DNA from: AP-15 sp045802495
GTDB lineage: Bacteria; Pseudomonadota; Alphaproteobacteria; ATCC43930; CGMCC-115725
Direction of reading: 5' to 3'
Assembly (NCBI GenBank): GCA_045802495.1
Contig: JBJMQW010000357.1
Span: 1 to 7,822, forward strand
Length of the DNA: 7,822 bases
The position numbers and the translations under genes are program-made. Positions 6,644-7,822 of this stretch are shown here, piece by piece (the stretch's first letter is position 1; every line of letters starts with the position of its first letter). Below the pieces are notes generated by a model. The model worked only from the letters and a program-made list of their open reading frames with translations, was not told the origin of the DNA and did no database searches.

Positions 6644-6676
6644 GGGTCGGCTTGTTTCATATCGTTACCTCACCAC

Positions 6677-6697
6677 GTATATGCGCAGGGGATATAC
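6677..6697 (+). promoter_or_regulatory. Candidate vapBC operator (inverted repeat)
   Basis: GTATAT (6677-6682) and ATATAC (6692-6697) are perfect inverted repeats around a 9-base GC-rich spacer, ending just before the vapB ribosome-binding site. VapB antitoxins commonly bind such palindromes through their AbrB-type N-terminus to repress their own operon. A TATATG (6678-6683) inside the left arm may be the -10, with TTCATA (6656-6661) a weak -35 16 bases upstream. The assignment comes from position and symmetry. Confidence 0.4.
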
Positions 6698-6698
6698 C

Positions 6699-6703
6699 GG
6701 AGG
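6699..6703 (+). promoter_or_regulatory. vapB ribosome-binding site
   Basis: GGAGG lies 7 bases before ATG 6711. This decides the start: the reading frame is open for more than a kilobase upstream, antisense to pyrB and pyrC, but only from 6711 does the protein match the antitoxin family. Confidence 0.75.
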
Positions 6704-6710
6704 CAGAGAG

Positions 6711-6944
6711 ATGGCGCGCTCGACTGTTTTTGTAACCAACCGGAGCCAGGCCGTGCGGTTACCGAAAGCTGTAGCCTTCCCGGAAGGGGTGCATCAGGTC
6801 GAGATCATCAAGCTCGGCCACAGCAGGCTCGTCACCCCGGCCGGTCGGCGCTGGGACGAGTTCTTCGTGAATGGACCTCCTGCGTCGAAGGATTTCCTGA
6901 GCCAGCGCGAGCAGCCTGCCATCGAGGACCGTGATCCGCTCTGA
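6711..6944 (+). CDS. vapB: VapB-type antitoxin (AbrB/VagC-like)
   Basis: Type II antitoxin of 77 residues that should bind the operon's operator through its N-terminal AbrB/SpoVT-type fold and neutralise VapC with its C-terminus. The N-terminal TVFVTNRSQAVRLPKAVAFP (5-24) is the family's DNA-binding signature. The middle EIIKLGHSRLVTPAGRRWDE (31-50) and the tail FLSQREQPAIEDRDPL (62-77), which should wrap the toxin, agree closely with the virulence-plasmid VapB of Salmonella/Shigella as I recall it. Its stop shares one base with the vapC start (TGATG, 6942-6946), so translation is coupled. The gene is complete, with no missing motif. It is divergent from pyrB over 105 bases. Confidence 0.9.
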   Translation: MARSTVFVTNRSQAVRLPKAVAFPEGVHQVEIIKLGHSRLVTPAGRRWDEFFVNGPPASKDFLSQREQPAIEDRDPL

Positions 6945-7342
6945 TGTTGCAGTACATGCTCGACACTAATATCTGCATTTACGTGATCAAGAATCGTCCG
7001 GCCGAACTGCGCGAGCAGTTTGATCGCTTGGCCGAGCAGATATGCATATCGACGATTACGCTTGCCGAGCTCTATTTCGGTGTCGAAAAATCGAATCGCC
7101 GTATTCAAAATCTTCAAGCGGTCGAGCAATTCGTCGCTCGGCTCGAAGCTCTGCCGTTCTCGGCCGAGGCGGCGGCTCATTACGGCCAGCTCAGAGCCGA
7201 ATTGGAGCGAGCGGGTGAACCCGCCGGCCCTCACGACATGCTGATCGGTGCGCACGCACGCAGTGCGGGCCTGATCATCGTAACCAACGATCTTCGGGAG
7301 TTTGAGCGCATCCCGGGATTGCGGGTCGAGAATTGGGTGTAG
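6944..7342 (+). CDS. vapC: VapC-type PIN-domain ribonuclease toxin
   Basis: PIN-domain endoribonuclease, 132 residues, full length. The acidic Mg-binding residues are in place: Asp7 (YMLDTNICIY), Glu42 (LAELYFGVEKS), Asp98 (GPHDMLIGAHAR) and Asp116 (VTNDLREFER). The whole sequence, including RAELERAGEPAGPHD and the Trp-containing end, follows the Salmonella/Shigella virulence-plasmid VapC (MvpT) type. Those enzymes cut initiator tRNA in the anticodon stem-loop and so stop translation initiation. The same target is likely here but inferred from resemblance. The start is set by the one-base overlap with vapB. With an intact antitoxin partner the module looks functional. The slipin remnant begins 11 bases after the stop. 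Confidence 0.92.
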   Translation: MLQYMLDTNICIYVIKNRPAELREQFDRLAEQICISTITLAELYFGVEKSNRRIQNLQAVEQFVARLEALPFSAEAAAHYGQLRAELERAGEPAGPHDMLIGAHARSAGLIIVTNDLREFERIPGLRVENWV

Positions 7343-7353
7343 TTGACCGCGCC

Positions 7354-7822
7354 ATGAGCCCCAATCCGATCTCGCTCGCCATCACGGTCGTTCTGGCCGG
7401 CCTTGGCGTTCTCGCGATTATGTTCGGTCGGCTCGTCGTGGCCGGGGGTGCTGATCGGATTGGCGGTCATCGTGCTGGCGGCGCTTCGCATGGCGCAGCA
7501 ATGGGAGCAGGCCGTCGTCCTGCGGGCCGGCAAGTTCCTTGCGGTCAAGGGGCCTAGTCTGTTCGGGATCGTTCCGATTGTCGACCGCATCGCCGCAATG
7601 ATCGACACGCGGCTGCGCACGACCCAGTTCGTCGCCGAGCCCTCACCAAGGACACCGTGCCGGTCGATGTCGACGCGATCATCTTCTGGATCGTGCGAGA
7701 CGCAAAGCGCGCCGCCCTCGAAGTCGCGAGTTATGAGAACGCGATCCGCTGGGCGGCGCAGACCTCGCTGCGCGAGATGATCGGCGCTGCGGATCTCGCC
7801 ATGCTGCTGTCGAACCGCAAGG
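7354..7822 (+). pseudogene. SPFH/slipin (stomatin-like) membrane protein, two frameshifts, 3' end outside window
   Basis: Slipins are membrane-anchored SPFH (band 7) scaffold proteins. The ATG at 7354 opens with a hydrophobic segment (MSPNPISLAITVVLAGLGVL) in one frame. At the five-G run 7444-7448 homology moves to the next frame: a second membrane segment (VLIGLAVIVLAAL), then QQWEQAVVLRAGKF, GPSLFGIVPIVDRI and IDTRLRTTQFVAE. At about 7637-7641 it returns to the first frame with ALTKDTVPVDVDAIIFW, AAQTSLREMIG and LLSNRK, running off the right edge. All three stretches are collinear with the family, so one ancestral gene was hit by a +1 and later a -1 (or -4) change. Neither frame alone makes a full protein. 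It may be a real pseudogene or a sequencing or assembly artefact. No good ribosome-binding site precedes the ATG; co-transcription with vapC is possible. Confidence 0.8.

Noticed and set aside
5544..6710. Long plus-strand open frame leading into vapB, as if vapB had a ~390-residue N-terminal extension
   Set aside because: It is antisense to pyrC and pyrB; antitoxin similarity begins only at 6711, where a good ribosome-binding site is present.
7444..7448. Programmed ribosomal frameshifting in the slipin gene
   Set aside because: A second opposite shift would also be needed and no slippery heptamer with downstream structure is evident; mutation or sequence error is simpler.
7403..7780. A single 125-residue SPFH-like protein
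   Set aside because: Only its middle part is slipin-like; the first ~15 and last ~30 residues are out-of-frame readings, so it is part of a frameshifted gene and not an intact small one.

Overview
This GC-rich window looks like alphaproteobacterial chromosome, probably Hyphomicrobiales/Rhizobiales or a near relative. Three things suggest this: the PyrB and PyrC sequence types, the porin type, and palindromic intergenic repeats of a kind I recall from Bradyrhizobium-like genomes. The assignment rests on recall and was not computed.

Layout. (1) 2-1420: the 3' part of an outer-membrane porin (DcaP-like), which enters from the left edge. It is followed after 9 bases by a SpoIIAA/STAS-like gene (1430-1936) whose last ~31 codons lie inside a palindromic repeat. 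(2) 1982-2908, minus strand: a fold-type IV (class IV) PLP aminotransferase, convergent with the previous gene. It is divergent from an SDR oxidoreductase (3019-3780) across a 110-base intergenic region. (3) 3781-4356: 576 bases with no credible gene, holding three related cruciform-type repeats in different states of decay plus a separate small hairpin repeat. (4) 6605 down to 4357, minus strand: a pyrB-pyrC pair with a 4-base GTGA stop/start overlap. PyrB is an intact aspartate carbamoyltransferase. The PyrC homologue has Arg and Gln in place of the two HxH metal ligands, so it is probably the non-catalytic partner (PyrC'/PyrX type) of the ATCase. A good sigma-70-like promoter sits so close to the pyrB ATG that the mRNA should be leaderless or nearly so. 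(5) 6711-7342: a vapB-vapC toxin-antitoxin pair, divergent from pyrB, closely similar to the Salmonella/Shigella virulence-plasmid VapBC type as I recall it. A candidate operator palindrome precedes vapB. (6) 7354 to the right edge: an SPFH/slipin-type membrane protein gene broken by two opposite frameshifts and cut off by the window end.

The genes do not form one pathway. The pyr pair serves de novo pyrimidine synthesis; vapBC is an independent module sharing the 105-base divergent promoter region. I see no CRISPR, RNA gene, IS element or clearly new multi-gene system. The most useful oddities are the metal-ligand-deficient PyrC, the leaderless pyrB, the repeat-derived C-terminus of the SpoIIAA-like protein, the cruciform repeat series, and the doubly frameshifted slipin.
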